Assembly: GCA_934757275.1 (NCBI GenBank)
Contig: CAKVLN010000004.1
Span: forward strand, 1-64,000
DNA: 64,000 nt
Reading direction: 5' to 3'
From: an uncultured Candidatus Melainabacteria bacterium
GTDB taxonomy: Bacteria > Cyanobacteriota > Vampirovibrionia > Gastranaerophilales > Gastranaerophilaceae
Part shown: in pieces, positions 41,723-49,843 of the stretch
Numbering within the stretch: position 1 is the first letter of the stretch
Layout: each line of letters opens with the position of its first letter
Made by a program: the position numbers and the translations under genes
Notes under the pieces: model-generated
Databases searched by the model: none
Told to the model about the DNA's origin: nothing
What the model saw: only the letters and a program-made list of their open reading frames with translations

Positions 41723-43396
41723 GTGGTACAATTTTTCAGCAAAAGACGACTTAAAATTGCAGAACAGATAATTATTGTAATTTTCTTTGCAGTGCTTATC
41801 CCTATGACTGTTAGTGGGGTTATCATAAATAACATCAACCAGCAATCAAACCGTGCCCAGCTTCGCTCTGCCGCCATAATGATTGCAAATATTGTGTCAG
41901 AAGAAATTGATGTCTTTGATCATTCTATTAACAATGAACTTACGCAAATTATTTCTACACTAGAATATATGAAAAATCCTGCGCAAGAACAAAAATATCT
42001 TGACAGCATAATTGGCGATTTGCCATTTTATAAAGAACTGACTGTTGTTAAAGAAAATCAACTTGCTAAGTACAAAATGTATAGCCTCCAAGATGATTAT
42101 GTAGTTTTCAGCCGTCCAATGAAAAACAATCACTACTTAGTTGCCGTACTTGACATCAACAACTTACAAAAAAATCTGTTTAAAACTTTGACAGAAGACA
42201 AACGACAAATTTATGTAATTGCTGGCAAAGATTTGGTAGCAACAAGTAATTACACTCAAGATGGTTATGACAAGAGCGTTGCACAATTACCAGAAAAATT
42301 GGTCGAAAATGAACCAATCGTTTATGGCGACACAAAAAACCAACCGCTCGTTTACTTAAAGAAAACAAATCCTGATGTTACGATTATTGTAAACACTTCT
42401 AAGACCGTAACAAAACACACCATTGACTACAACCGAGATAAAATCATACTTTCAATACTTTTGACAGTGCTTACAGTTTTCTTTGTTGTAGGATTATACA
42501 CATCTTACTTGTATATCAACATTCGTCAGCTCTTCAAGGCAATTATTGCGATATCAAAAGGAAACTACGAAAGACGAATTAGGCTACTAACCAATATTTT
42601 CACACCTTTCGAGATTGTATTCCTCGGAAACGAGTTCAACAGAATGGTTAACCAAATTCACAAGTCCTATATCCAGCTTAAAAAGAAGAATAAAGAGTTA
42701 AAACAAATGAATGAATTTCGTTCTAATATGATTGACACAGTAAGCCATGAATTTAGAACTCCTTTGACAAGTATTCAAGGATATACGTCAAGACTTTTAA
42801 GACAAGATATTAAAATTGACGAAGAAACAAAAGTTAAGTCTTTAAAAATCATCAAAAGACAATCCGAAAGATTAAAGCGTATGATTGAAGATTTGCTTGT
42901 CATTCCAGATATAGAAGGTGCTAGATTAAATGTAAATTTAGTTAATCTTCCAATAAATTCAGTTATAGAAAGCGCAATCATGCTTGTTAGAAACGATGCG
43001 CACAAAGAAATCGTCAACAATGTTCAAGATTGCGAGATTGAGATTTCTGCGGACACTGATAGAATTGAGCAAGTATTTGTAAACTTGATTGAAAACGCCA
43101 TTAAATATTCAAAAGAAGAAAGCCCAATTACTCTTGATTATGAAATAAGAGATGACAGATTAGTAATTAGCGTCCAAAACGATTACGAGGTTATTCCTAG
43201 AGAAAAACTAAAAACGTTATTTGACAAATTCACAAGAGTAGATGACAAAACTACTCGAACAACTCGTGGCACAGGCTTAGGCTTATTTATAGTAAAAGGC
43301 TTGATTGAAGCAATGAACGGAGAAATAAGATTATACTCAAATGAAAAGTGTGGTTTTTGCGTCAAAGTATTTATGCCAATTGCTGAAGATAAATAA
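41723..43396 (+). CDS. Membrane sensor histidine kinase
   Basis: 557 residues from GTG 41723, preceded by AAAGGAACTTCA; an upstream TTG overlapping the regulator gene is less likely. Two membrane segments (about residues 16-37 and 241-265) enclose a roughly 200-residue external sensor domain without a known family. HAMP follows, then the H-box TVSHEFRTPLTSIQGY (His342), N-box NLIENAIKYSKEE and G2 TRGTGLGLFIVKG. The G1 region reads VQNDYEVIPREKL and lacks the usual DxGxG, which is odd. Partner of the RpaA/B-like regulator. Confidence 0.92.
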   Translation: MVQFFSKRRLKIAEQIIIVIFFAVLIPMTVSGVIINNINQQSNRAQLRSAAIMIANIVSEEIDVFDHSINNELTQIISTLEYMKNPAQEQKYLDSIIGDLPFYKELTVVKENQLAKYKMYSLQDDYVVFSRPMKNNHYLVAVLDINNLQKNLFKTLTEDKRQIYVIAGKDLVATSNYTQDGYDKSVAQLPEKLVENEPIVYGDTKNQPLVYLKKTNPDVTIIVNTSKTVTKHTIDYNRDKIILSILLTVLTVFFVVGLYTSYLYINIRQLFKAIIAISKGNYERRIRLLTNIFTPFEIVFLGNEFNRMVNQIHKSYIQLKKKNKELKQMNEFRSNMIDTVSHEFRTPLTSIQGYTSRLLRQDIKIDEETKVKSLKIIKRQSERLKRMIEDLLVIPDIEGARLNVNLVNLPINSVIESAIMLVRNDAHKEIVNNVQDCEIEISADTDRIEQVFVNLIENAIKYSKEESPITLDYEIRDDRLVISVQNDYEVIPREKLKTLFDKFTRVDDKTTRTTRGTGLGLFIVKGLIEAMNGEIRLYSNEKCGFCVKVFMPIAEDK

Positions 43397-43420
43397 TAAA
43401 TCGCTCTAAATTTTTTGTTG

Positions 43421-43426
43421 TATAAT
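43421..43426 (+). promoter_or_regulatory. -10 box close to the mnmG start
   Basis: A perfect TATAAT ends 6 bp before the ATG at 43433 and no Shine-Dalgarno is present, so the mRNA is probably leaderless. No clear -35 hexamer. Confidence 0.5.
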
Positions 43427-43432
43427 TAAGCT

Positions 43433-45298
43433 ATGGACTATCTTAATAATAAATTTGATGTAATCGTAGTTGGAGCAGGACACGCTGGTTGTGAAGCCGC
43501 ATTGAGTGCAGCTCGTTTAGGTTGTAATGTACTTTTATGCACCTTAAATGTTGATAATATTGCTCTTCAACCTTGTAACCCAGCTATCGGAGGGCCTGCA
43601 AAATCTACTCTTGTTAGAGAAATTGATGCGCTTGGCGGTGTTATGGGTGAAGTGGCAGACGCAACTTATATTCAAATGAAAACACTTAATTCTTCAAAAG
43701 GTCCAGCCGTTAGAGCGTTAAGAGCGCAGTCCGACAAAAAAGAATACACGCAATATATGCGTCATATTCTTGAAAACACTGATAACATCTGGATAAAACA
43801 GACTTGCATTACAGATATCAAGGTTAAAGATAAACAAATTGTTGGTGCAGTTGATGAATATGGAATTGAATATTCTTGCCGTGCAATAATTTTGACAACA
43901 GGCACTTCTCTTGAAGGCAAAATGTATGTAGGTTTGCAAGCCTATTCTGGCGGTAGATTAGGAGAACGTGCAGCAATCGGACTTTCTGCCTCACTAAGAG
44001 AACATGGAATTATTACTAAAAAATTGAAAACTGGAACTCCAGCGAGAGTAGACAAAAGAACCATTGATTACTCTAAAATGGACGTACAACCTGGTGATGA
44101 AAAATTGAGCTTTTATTCTTTCCGCCCAAATCGTCCTATTCGTCCACAAGTTCCATGTTATTTAACAAGAACAAACGAAGAAACGCACGCAATAATTCGT
44201 GCAAATCTTGATAAATCGCCAATGTATCAAGGATTAATTCAAGGCGTTGGACCTCGTTACTGCCCATCTATTGAGGATAAAATCGTAAGATTTGCGTCAA
44301 ACCCTTCACACCATATTTTTATTGAGCCAGAAGGCTTGAATACTTACGAGGTTTATATCCAAGGCTTTTCAACAAGCTTGCCTGCTTGCGTCCAAGTAGA
44401 AATGCTTCGTTCGCTCCCAGGATTAGAAAAAGCGCACATAATCAAGCCTGCTTACGCAGTAGAATACGACTATGTCCCTGCAGTTCAAACAAGACATTCT
44501 CTTATGTCAAAAGATATTGACGGCTTGTTCTTCGCTGGTCAAATCAATGGTACAAGCGGTTATGAAGAAGCTGCTGCACAAGGCTTGATAGCCGGTATAA
44601 ATTCTGTTAAATATTTGAATAATTCTGAGCCGTTAGAACTTTCAAGAGCCTCATCATACACAGGAACTTTGATTGATGATTTGGTAACAAAAGATATCCA
44701 AGAGCCTTATAGAATGCTAACTTCACGCTCTGAATACCGCTTGTTATTAAGACAGGATAACGCCGACGCCAGACTAACCGAAATTGGTCATCAAGTAGGT
44801 TTGATTGACGAGGCGCAATACAAAAGATATTTGGAAAAACAAGAAAATATTCAAAAAGAAATTGCGAGATTAAAAGAGGCGAAAATTCCTGCAACAGAAG
44901 AGACTAATGCAATTTTAGCAAAAGTTGGCGAGCATATAGACCGTGGTATGCGCATGGCAGAACTTTTGAAACGTCCAAATATTAATTACGAAATTTTCAA
45001 GGAAATTGATACTGAAACCCGCAATTTAGGTTTGAGTGAGGATATCACCGATGAAGTTGAAGTTTTGATTAAGTATGATGGCTATATAAAACGTCAAGAA
45101 CAGCAAGTAGAAACCTCTGAAAAGCTTGAAAAATACCGTATACCAGCAAATATTGATTATTCTCAAATTAAACATATTTCAACCGAAACGAAAGAAAAGC
45201 TAGAGAAAATTCGTCCAACAAATTTGGCGCAAGCCTCTCGCATTGGCGGTGTTAAGCCTGCTGATATTTCTGTACTTATGGTTTTGTTGGGCAAATAA
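43433..45298 (+). CDS. mnmG: tRNA uridine-5-carboxymethylaminomethyl modification protein MnmG
   Basis: 621 residues. FAD-binding start FDVIVVGAGHAGCEAALSAARLG, NPAIGGPAKSTLVREIDALGG, RSEYRLLLRQDNADARLT and the C-terminal YIKRQEQQV and LAQASRIGGVKPADISVL are diagnostic of MnmG/GidA. With MnmE it modifies wobble uridine 34 in several tRNAs. mnmE is not in the window. A hairpin follows. Confidence 0.98.
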   Translation: MDYLNNKFDVIVVGAGHAGCEAALSAARLGCNVLLCTLNVDNIALQPCNPAIGGPAKSTLVREIDALGGVMGEVADATYIQMKTLNSSKGPAVRALRAQSDKKEYTQYMRHILENTDNIWIKQTCITDIKVKDKQIVGAVDEYGIEYSCRAIILTTGTSLEGKMYVGLQAYSGGRLGERAAIGLSASLREHGIITKKLKTGTPARVDKRTIDYSKMDVQPGDEKLSFYSFRPNRPIRPQVPCYLTRTNEETHAIIRANLDKSPMYQGLIQGVGPRYCPSIEDKIVRFASNPSHHIFIEPEGLNTYEVYIQGFSTSLPACVQVEMLRSLPGLEKAHIIKPAYAVEYDYVPAVQTRHSLMSKDIDGLFFAGQINGTSGYEEAAAQGLIAGINSVKYLNNSEPLELSRASSYTGTLIDDLVTKDIQEPYRMLTSRSEYRLLLRQDNADARLTEIGHQVGLIDEAQYKRYLEKQENIQKEIARLKEAKIPATEETNAILAKVGEHIDRGMRMAELLKRPNINYEIFKEIDTETRNLGLSEDITDEVEVLIKYDGYIKRQEQQVETSEKLEKYRIPANIDYSQIKHISTETKEKLEKIRPTNLAQASRIGGVKPADISVLMVLLGK

Positions 45299-45308
45299 AA
45301 AAATTAAA

Positions 45309-45325
45309 GGTGCAAAAATTGCACC
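45309..45325. terminator. Hairpin of the GGTGCAA/TTGCACC family
   Basis: GGTGCAA-AAA-TTGCACC, perfect 7-bp stem. A second weaker hairpin with AAAGC...GCTTTTTT follows before the convergent gene, so together they probably end mnmG. Confidence 0.6.
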
Positions 45326-45372
45326 CCTCAAATAAAACAAAGCAGCATTCAGTCATGAACGTAGCTTTTTTA

Positions 45373-45984
45373 TTAAAACTTATTTCCTATTTTTTCTAAT
45401 GAAACAACCTCGTCAAAATCTTTTCTCGTCTTAGTTGTTTCAGTGTGTTCAACTTCGTAACCCAAAGTAATTATGCTTGATAAAATTTGGTGTTCATTTA
45501 AGCCCAATGTTTCTTTAACTTGTTGATAAACTTCTGGCAAAACACCAGTAACCTCGTTACCAATTGCACCGATTATACAAGATTTTATGCCTAGACTTTC
45601 AGCCTCAAGCATCATATAAGAAATTGGGTACACTAATTGTTCCATTGTTCTAATTCTTAGTGCACCTTCAGCCTGCAAAGCTGGGTTAAGTCCTGCTTTT
45701 TTGATATGTGTAATTTTTGCCTCTTCCCAAGCATTTTCATCAGCTACGCAAACAATAAGAGCGTCAGCGTTTTTAACGTGAGGTTGACCAAGCGATAATT
45801 CAGAAAGCAAATCTTTGTTCTCTTGTGACTTAACTAAAATAAATTTCCAAGATTGAACATTTATCCAAGAAGGAGCAAGACGTCCAGCCTCCAAAATTTT
45901 TCTCAAATCGTCGTCTGGAATGTGTTTGTCGGAATATTTTCTAACACTTTTTCTTTCTTTAATTAAGTCTAACAAATCAACCAT
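45373..45984 (-). CDS. Nitroreductase family protein
   Basis: 203 residues. FMN-binding start LIKERKSVRKYSDKHIPDDDLRKILEAGRLAPSWINVQSWKFILVK, a central PISYMMLEAESLGIKSCIIGA and C-terminal ITLGYEVE. It would reduce nitroaromatics, quinones or flavins with NAD(P)H; the true substrate is not clear. GAGAGGTTTAT precedes the ATG. It lies 15 bp after the LCP gene, on the same strand. Confidence 0.93.
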   Translation of the reverse strand: MVDLLDLIKERKSVRKYSDKHIPDDDLRKILEAGRLAPSWINVQSWKFILVKSQENKDLLSELSLGQPHVKNADALIVCVADENAWEEAKITHIKKAGLNPALQAEGALRIRTMEQLVYPISYMMLEAESLGIKSCIIGAIGNEVTGVLPEVYQQVKETLGLNEHQILSSIITLGYEVEHTETTKTRKDFDEVVSLEKIGNKF

Positions 45985-45999
45985 ATAAACCTCTCAAAT

Positions 46000-47313
46000 T
46001 TATCCTTCTGCCAATATTACTGTAAAATCGCTGCCAACAGAGAAAGTTTCTGTTGGGTCATAAACAAATTGCATGTTATTAAGTTCAGGCATTTTCTTTT
46101 GTAACCAGTTCAAGAAATCAACCGTAACCGCGCTTTTGTTTGCTACAAATCTTGTATGAGAAAGGTGAGTTATTTTAAGCATATTAACTTCATAACCCAA
46201 TTCATTAAATTTCTCTTTCAATGCTTGAGCCTCTTCTTCTTTGCGAGGTGAATACATAATACCAGCCTTGAATTTTGTACCATCTAAAGCAGGTTTATCT
46301 CTGTAAATCATTCTATTGATTACCTCTTGCGTTTTTTGTGGGTCAAGAATCCAATAGCTGATGTACCCCTTTTGGTTTGGCGCACCTGGAAGAGTTGCAA
46401 TCTCAATCTTGTTTTCGTCAACACTTCTTGCAAATGCTGCATACTGAGATAATTCGTAGAAACTCATATCTGTCTTGATGTATGTGTTGCAAACATTTAA
46501 AACTTCTGGAATTTTTGTGATAACTTGCGGTGAGTGAAGTTTTTCAAACAAACTTCTCATAAACCATTGTTGACGTTGAGTTCTACCAATATCACCTAAG
46601 CCATCTTTTCTGTATCTCAAATATCCAACTGCTTGGTTTCCGTTTAAAGTAGCATTTCCTTTGTTTAAATCAATATGTAAATGTCCAGCATAATCGTGGT
46701 AATGCATTGGTTTTTCGATGTAAATTGGAATGCCGCCTAATGCGTCTACTACTTTTTCAACAGCTTCATCATGTACAATTATGTATTTATCAATTTTTAT
46801 TCCAAAAGTTTCTTTCAAGGTTTTTTTGACTAAATTAATACCGCCTAAAGCGTGCGCTGCATTAATTTTTTGTACACCTTTGTTGTCCGGTAAATAAACC
46901 TTGCTATCACGAGGGATAGAAATTGCGTTGATAGAGTGAGTTTTAGGGTCGATATTTACAATAATAATTGTATCAGATCGTGTACCTTCCCAAATGTCTG
47001 CACCATCACCGTTTGAATCAACACCAAGCAATAAGATATTTTGTCTGCGTGGTGAAAATGGCACTTCAAAATTCTTTCTTTGTTTTTTAGCGAACTTGAA
47101 AAAGCCACTTGCATCATCTGCTTGTTCTGTGTCGATTTTATTTAAAAAGAAATTATTTTCAACAATTGTGACACAAACTATTACTGCGCACAAAATTGCT
47201 AAAACTATTGTAAACAGTAGCTTTGCAAAGTTTGAAGTTTCTTCTTTTTCTTCTCGTATATTTTTTAAGAATGCTTTATATTCTTCTTGCTGATTATTAT
47301 TTGCTATTTTCAT
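46000..47313 (-). CDS. LytR-CpsA-Psr family protein with LytR C-terminal domain
   Basis: 437 residues. One membrane segment at about residues 27-50, then the LCP domain (about 85-260) with ILLLGVDSNGDGADIWEGTRSDTIIIVNIDPKTHSINAISIPRDSKVYLP, YIIVHDEAVEKVVDALGGI and VGYLRYRKDGLGDIGRTQRQQWF. The last 90 residues form a LytR_C domain. LCP enzymes attach glycan polymers to peptidoglycan or other acceptors outside the membrane. GAGAGATAAAAA precedes the ATG. Separated from the regulator gene upstream by an octamer element. Confidence 0.95.
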   Translation of the reverse strand: MKIANNNQQEEYKAFLKNIREEKEETSNFAKLLFTIVLAILCAVIVCVTIVENNFFLNKIDTEQADDASGFFKFAKKQRKNFEVPFSPRRQNILLLGVDSNGDGADIWEGTRSDTIIIVNIDPKTHSINAISIPRDSKVYLPDNKGVQKINAAHALGGINLVKKTLKETFGIKIDKYIIVHDEAVEKVVDALGGIPIYIEKPMHYHDYAGHLHIDLNKGNATLNGNQAVGYLRYRKDGLGDIGRTQRQQWFMRSLFEKLHSPQVITKIPEVLNVCNTYIKTDMSFYELSQYAAFARSVDENKIEIATLPGAPNQKGYISYWILDPQKTQEVINRMIYRDKPALDGTKFKAGIMYSPRKEEEAQALKEKFNELGYEVNMLKITHLSHTRFVANKSAVTVDFLNWLQKKMPELNNMQFVYDPTETFSVGSDFTVILAEG

Positions 47314-47393
47314 TTTTTATCTCTCTTTAATGAAAATTATATTTTAAGCATGGCTTAAAATCAATAAATTTAAAGAGAGAAATGGGGGAGGAA

Positions 47394-47524
47394 GGTCAAT
47401 AAGTGAATAGGTGAATAGGTGAATAAGTCCATTTTAGTTATTTTCTATGTTGAACCTTGTTAAATATTGAAAACATTTAATACGAACTTATTCACCTATT
47501 CACTCATTCACTTATCGACTTATC
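47394..47524. repeat. Octamer inverted-repeat element, copy 4
   Basis: Left arm 47394-47430 of GGTCAATA, AGTGAATA and GGTGAATA octamers; inverted right arm 47484-47524. The centre is the reverse complement of that in the 10186 element (about 82% identity over 61 bp). It lies between two minus-strand genes, an orphan regulator and the LCP gene. Confidence 0.85.
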
Positions 47525-47532
47525 AATCAATT

Positions 47533-47721
47533 CTAATCCAGCAACGCCTCCAAAATCGCTGCATTTTTGCCAGCCATTGTATTAGCTTTCACTCTGCTTT
47601 TATACATATAACTTCTCAATGCTTCTCTAATCAATTCTGAACGAGTTCTGTTTTCTCCTTCTGCAACTTGATCGATTCTGTCTAAAAATTCTTCGGGCAT
47701 TGAAATTAGTACTCTTGCCAT
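47533..47721 (-). CDS. Ribbon-helix-helix (CopG-type) regulator
   Basis: 62 residues from ATG 47719-47721, chosen on AAAGGAGACATAT; the frame is open 36 codons upstream without support. RVLISMPEEFLDRIDQVAEGENRTRSELIREALRSYMYK is a typical strand-helix-helix. Such dimers bind tandem operators and often are antitoxins. No toxin gene is adjacent: downstream lies a repeat element, upstream a glycosyltransferase. A perfect HLR1-like site is 89 bp upstream and a GTTACA half-site is just before the ribosome binding site. Probably an orphan regulator. Confidence 0.85.
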   Translation of the reverse strand: MARVLISMPEEFLDRIDQVAEGENRTRSELIREALRSYMYKSRVKANTMAGKNAAILEALLD

Positions 47722-47809
47722 ATATGTCTCCTTTACTCTGTAACAACTTTTGATATCTTGTATATATAAAAAGTCAAAACAAAATAAAAAATTGCCTTTT
47801 TTGTTTTTA

Positions 47810-47827
47810 TTTGTAAAGTTTTGTAAC
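47810..47827 (-). promoter_or_regulatory. HLR1-like operator
   Basis: On the minus strand it reads GTTACAAA-AC-TTTACAAA, a full match to the HLR1 consensus. It lies upstream of TTGACT, a candidate -35 box of the ribbon-helix-helix gene, a position that suggests activation. The site abuts the end of the glycosyltransferase gene. Confidence 0.65.
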
Positions 47828-47828
47828 A

Positions 47829-48854
47829 CTAACTAATATGTGACAAATAATTTTTTCCTGCATCTATTGAGGTGTAACCCAAAATTGTTTGATAAGTTTT
47901 CTCTAAAATTTCTTTTTGATTTTGGGAATTTATAATTTTTTCAATAATTCCTTCTTCCCAAAAATATCCATTTTCACCATCTTTAATAATTCCAGAAATA
48001 CCGTCATTTTTTCTGCAAATAGTAATACACCCCATCGCCATAGCCTCTAAATAAACCATTCCAAAGGTTTCATTGATGCTTGGAAGTGCAAATATATCGG
48101 CTGTTTTCATTTCTTCAAGAACCAGTGAATGTTCTAAATACCCTAAAAATCTTGGCTTTGAAGAAAGTTTTTTTAAATTAGCGAGTTCTTTACCTTCACC
48201 AATTATCGTTAAATCAACATCAAGTTTTTCACATTCTTTGATTACTAAGTCGACGTTTTTACGTTTAATGAGATTTGCGCAAGTCAAAACCTTAACTCTG
48301 CCTTTTGGCTGCCAAATTCTTTTAATTGGTTCAACATCAATTCCAGAATAGCAAACAAAGGTTTTATCTTCATATTGCGGATAAAGTTTTAAAAACTTTT
48401 TCTTCAAAGCCTCTGATCTGCAAGCGATTTTTGTTGCATTTTTATAAGCTTTTTCAAGTTCGCTTTTGAAATATATTGAATAAATCGGGTTCGATAAAAC
48501 CTCTAAATCAGAAACATGTACGCCAGCAACGAAGGGCAAATCTAGTTTATTAGCAAAAATCAAACCGCTTGGCATGTGTGCTATTACTATATCTGGCTCA
48601 AATTTCGTTTTAATTTTGTTTTTGATATTGCCAACAAACGGTAAAAAATAATTTATGTTTTCAACATTTCCATAAATTCCACTTTTATAAAAAGGCTTTT
48701 TTCTTAGAAAGGAGTTAAAAAGAAAATTCGGCTTAATTATGCGAATTTCGTGTCCCAAATTTTCCCATGCTTCAACAAAATTCTTTATTGTTTTTGGTGT
48801 AAATTTTTCTTCGTCTTTAATAGGATATAAATCAGTTATAACAAGAATTTTCAT
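47829..48854 (-). CDS. Family 4 glycosyltransferase
   Basis: 341 residues, GT-B fold. N-terminal KILVITDLYPIKDEEKFTPKTIKNFVEAWENLGHEI, a start-of-donor-domain segment VKVLTCANLIKRKN, VDLTIIGEGKEL, and the EX7E-type region IFALPSINETFGMVYLEAMAMG near residue 265. It builds surface or exported glycans from a nucleotide sugar. ATG overlaps the stop of the upstream permease gene (TAATG), so the two are translationally coupled. Confidence 0.92.
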   Translation of the reverse strand: MKILVITDLYPIKDEEKFTPKTIKNFVEAWENLGHEIRIIKPNFLFNSFLRKKPFYKSGIYGNVENINYFLPFVGNIKNKIKTKFEPDIVIAHMPSGLIFANKLDLPFVAGVHVSDLEVLSNPIYSIYFKSELEKAYKNATKIACRSEALKKKFLKLYPQYEDKTFVCYSGIDVEPIKRIWQPKGRVKVLTCANLIKRKNVDLVIKECEKLDVDLTIIGEGKELANLKKLSSKPRFLGYLEHSLVLEEMKTADIFALPSINETFGMVYLEAMAMGCITICRKNDGISGIIKDGENGYFWEEGIIEKIINSQNQKEILEKTYQTILGYTSIDAGKNYLSHIS

Positions 48855-49726
48855 TAAATATCACCGTATTTATTTTTTTCAAAACATAGAATATTAATAA
48901 GCGAAAACACCATTACAACAATAAGCAAGACAACCGCAAGAGCTGAAGCATAGCCCAAATCAAGGTTTTCAAACGCTCTTTCGTAAATATAATAAACAAT
49001 AGTCTTTGTAGAATTTAGTGGTCCACCTTTTGTCATAACATAGATTTCAGCAAAAACTTTCATTGCAGAAATTGTACTAATAGTTGATACTAACGCAATT
49101 GTTGGCATAATGTGTGGTATCGTAACTGTAAGATGTTTTGTTAAAAAGTTTGCACCATCAATATCACAAGCTTCATACAAATCTTGCGGTACACTCATTA
49201 AAGATGCCAAATAAATCATCATGTAGTAGCCAATACCTTTCCAGATTGTTACAATTGCAACCGAAAATAACGCCCACTTTGTATCAACAAGCCAGCCAAT
49301 CGGTTCTAGGTGGAAAAGTGTTAAAATATAGTTTAAAATTCCCTGTCCAGCATAAAGCCATTTGAAAGCAATCGCTGCAACTACAATAGAAACGATTACG
49401 GGCAAGTACAATAAGATTTTATACAAGGTAATTCCTCTTATTTTTTGGTTAATAAGAATTGCCAAAAATAATGGAAAAGTTACTAAAAATGGAACTGCGA
49501 TTACTAAATAAAGAAAGGTGTTAAACATTACTTTATAGAAAATTGGTTCTTTGAATAATTTTATGTAATTGTCAATTCCGTTAAAAGTTGGGTTGTATAT
49601 GCTGGAAGAGTAGTCAAAAAAGCTAAGTCCAAAGGTTTGAAAAAACGGAATAAAAAAGAACACAATTAAAACTGCCACAGCAGGTAATAAAAATAAATAT
49701 GGCGTGTATTTTTTATAGTAATTCAT
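48854..49726 (-). CDS. Sugar ABC transporter permease (MalF/UgpA type)
   Basis: 290 residues, six membrane segments. The EAA loop reads LYEACDIDGANFLTKHLTVTIPHIMPTI, typical of carbohydrate-uptake permeases of the CUT1 class. FLLPAVAVLIVFFFIPFFQTFGLSF at the N-terminus is also usual. The partner permease, binding protein and ATPase that normally flank it are missing; instead it is joined to a glycosyltransferase gene. Either the partners are elsewhere or the transporter has been re-used. No good ribosome binding site. Confidence 0.92.
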   Translation of the reverse strand: MNYYKKYTPYLFLLPAVAVLIVFFFIPFFQTFGLSFFDYSSSIYNPTFNGIDNYIKLFKEPIFYKVMFNTFLYLVIAVPFLVTFPLFLAILINQKIRGITLYKILLYLPVIVSIVVAAIAFKWLYAGQGILNYILTLFHLEPIGWLVDTKWALFSVAIVTIWKGIGYYMMIYLASLMSVPQDLYEACDIDGANFLTKHLTVTIPHIMPTIALVSTISTISAMKVFAEIYVMTKGGPLNSTKTIVYYIYERAFENLDLGYASALAVVLLIVVMVFSLINILCFEKNKYGDI

Positions 49727-49831
49727 AAGTTGATTATCTCATTTGTAGCAACTGCGGTCAAGGTTTTATTTTTATACTATGGGAAATTTTTATTAAATAT
49801 TTAACTTTCCTCTCAAAACATATAGAGATGC

Positions 49832-49837
49832 TATAAT
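49832..49837 (+). promoter_or_regulatory. -10 box close to the uvrB start
   Basis: A perfect TATAAT ends 6 bp before the ATG at 49844. There is no Shine-Dalgarno, so uvrB mRNA is probably leaderless. Confidence 0.5.
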
Positions 49838-49843
49838 ATTTTT

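Noticed and set aside
47533..47721. Toxin-antitoxin pair
   Set aside because: The ribbon-helix-helix protein could be an antitoxin, but no toxin frame lies on either side; the downstream gap is a repeat element.
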